Assembly (NCBI RefSeq): GCF_003945595.2
Contig: NW_024104356.1
Coordinates: 598,781 to 662,780 of the forward strand
Length of the DNA: 64,000 nt
Source of the DNA: Pipra filicauda
Taxonomy: Eukaryota; Chordata; Aves; Passeriformes; Pipridae
Direction of reading: 5' to 3'
Positions 63,653-64,000 of this stretch are shown one piece after another; the first letter of the stretch is position 1, and each line of letters starts with the position of its first letter. The notes below the pieces were generated by a model. The model saw only the letters and a program-made list of their open reading frames with translations, was not told the origin of the DNA and did no database searches. Both the position numbers and the translations under genes were made by a program.

Positions 63653-64000
63653 TTAGACTCTCCTGCCAGCCTGTCCCTGGGGGGTGATTCTAGTTCTAGT
63701 GCAGAAAAAATTTGCTCCTAAAAAACATCATAGCAGGCATGCAATAATCACCCAGAAATGCACAGCCTGTCGTGTCTTATTGCTTAATTATCCATCTTAC
63801 CTTCTTTCAACCCTCTTCTTATTGTACATCGTGTGATGCCTGTTTGTTTTACATAATTTTCCCCAACTGCCTTTCCTCCCTGCATTAAGATTATGAGAGT
63901 TGAAAACATTTTTCCCTTTCATTCTGCTGTCCTGAGGTTCCTCCTGCTTGGTCACCACTGATCATTCCCATGAGGGATTGCAAGTTCAACAATCTCTGAG

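Larger units (their letters stand above)
52223..64000. other. non-coding stretch, no confirmed gene
   Basis: Unique AT-rich DNA to the window end. It contains two MIR remnants, a pair of 24-bp motif copies, CA-rich, purine-rich and AT-repeat tracts listed separately. The largest frames (131 codons near 54.1-54.5 kb, 122 codons near 56.25-56.6 kb) overlap opposite-strand frames and are unrecognised. A donor-like ACAG|GTAAGT at 61089|61090 has no convincing acceptor upstream. Confidence 0.6.

Overview
The window looks like vertebrate nuclear DNA from a bird (or at least a sauropsid). The clearest evidence is an intact-looking 3' end of a CR1 LINE at 37731-37900, a second short CR1 3' end near 14.6 kb, and several older CR1 copies in the opposite orientation. 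These sit alongside decayed MIR SINEs and palindromic repeats of the kind scattered through amniote genomes. There are no Alu, L1 or B1/B2-type elements, the base composition is moderately AT-rich, and repeats cover only a few percent. I cannot name the species, chromosome or nearest gene.

There is no gene I can confirm. The longest ATG-initiated frame is 181 codons, most frames are below 100, and none was recognised as a known protein family. I saw no rRNA, tRNA, CRISPR array, provirus or long CpG island. The best reading is a large intron or an intergenic stretch, so the annotation is mainly repeats, simple sequence, hairpins, candidate regulatory patches and a few weak exon candidates.

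Layout. 1-8.8 kb is mostly unique AT-rich DNA with a 22-bp tandem duplication, a CTG hairpin and a TCTA tract. A locally GC-richer patch at 8.82-9.13 kb has splice-like borders, an open frame and several transcription-factor-like words. 9.86-9.99 kb is a clear MIR. 11.0-11.3 kb has three ZNF143/M4-like words in both orientations next to a 13-bp perfect hairpin. 14.59-14.67 kb is a CR1 end. 15.96-16.97 kb on the minus strand is a 336-codon frame broken by one stop. 29.7-31.8 kb and 39.1-39.5 kb hold old reverse-oriented CR1 copies. 32.45-32.56 kb and 51.7-52.2 kb hold palindromic amniote repeats. 33.6 kb has a 36-nt segment with good splice borders. 37.5-37.9 kb has a hairpin followed by the best CR1. 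41.88-42.3 kb is a CA microsatellite beside a CpG-richer patch. 54.6 and 56.2 kb share a 24-bp homeodomain/E-box-like motif. The rest, to 64 kb, is unique DNA with MIR remnants and simple repeats.

No genes work together here in any way the sequence can show. The observations most worth checking are the M4-like cluster, the duplicated TAATTA-CAGGTG word, the two open frames with splice-like borders, and the palindromic repeats as possible regulatory elements. Family names were assigned by eye from remembered consensus patterns, without an alignment program.
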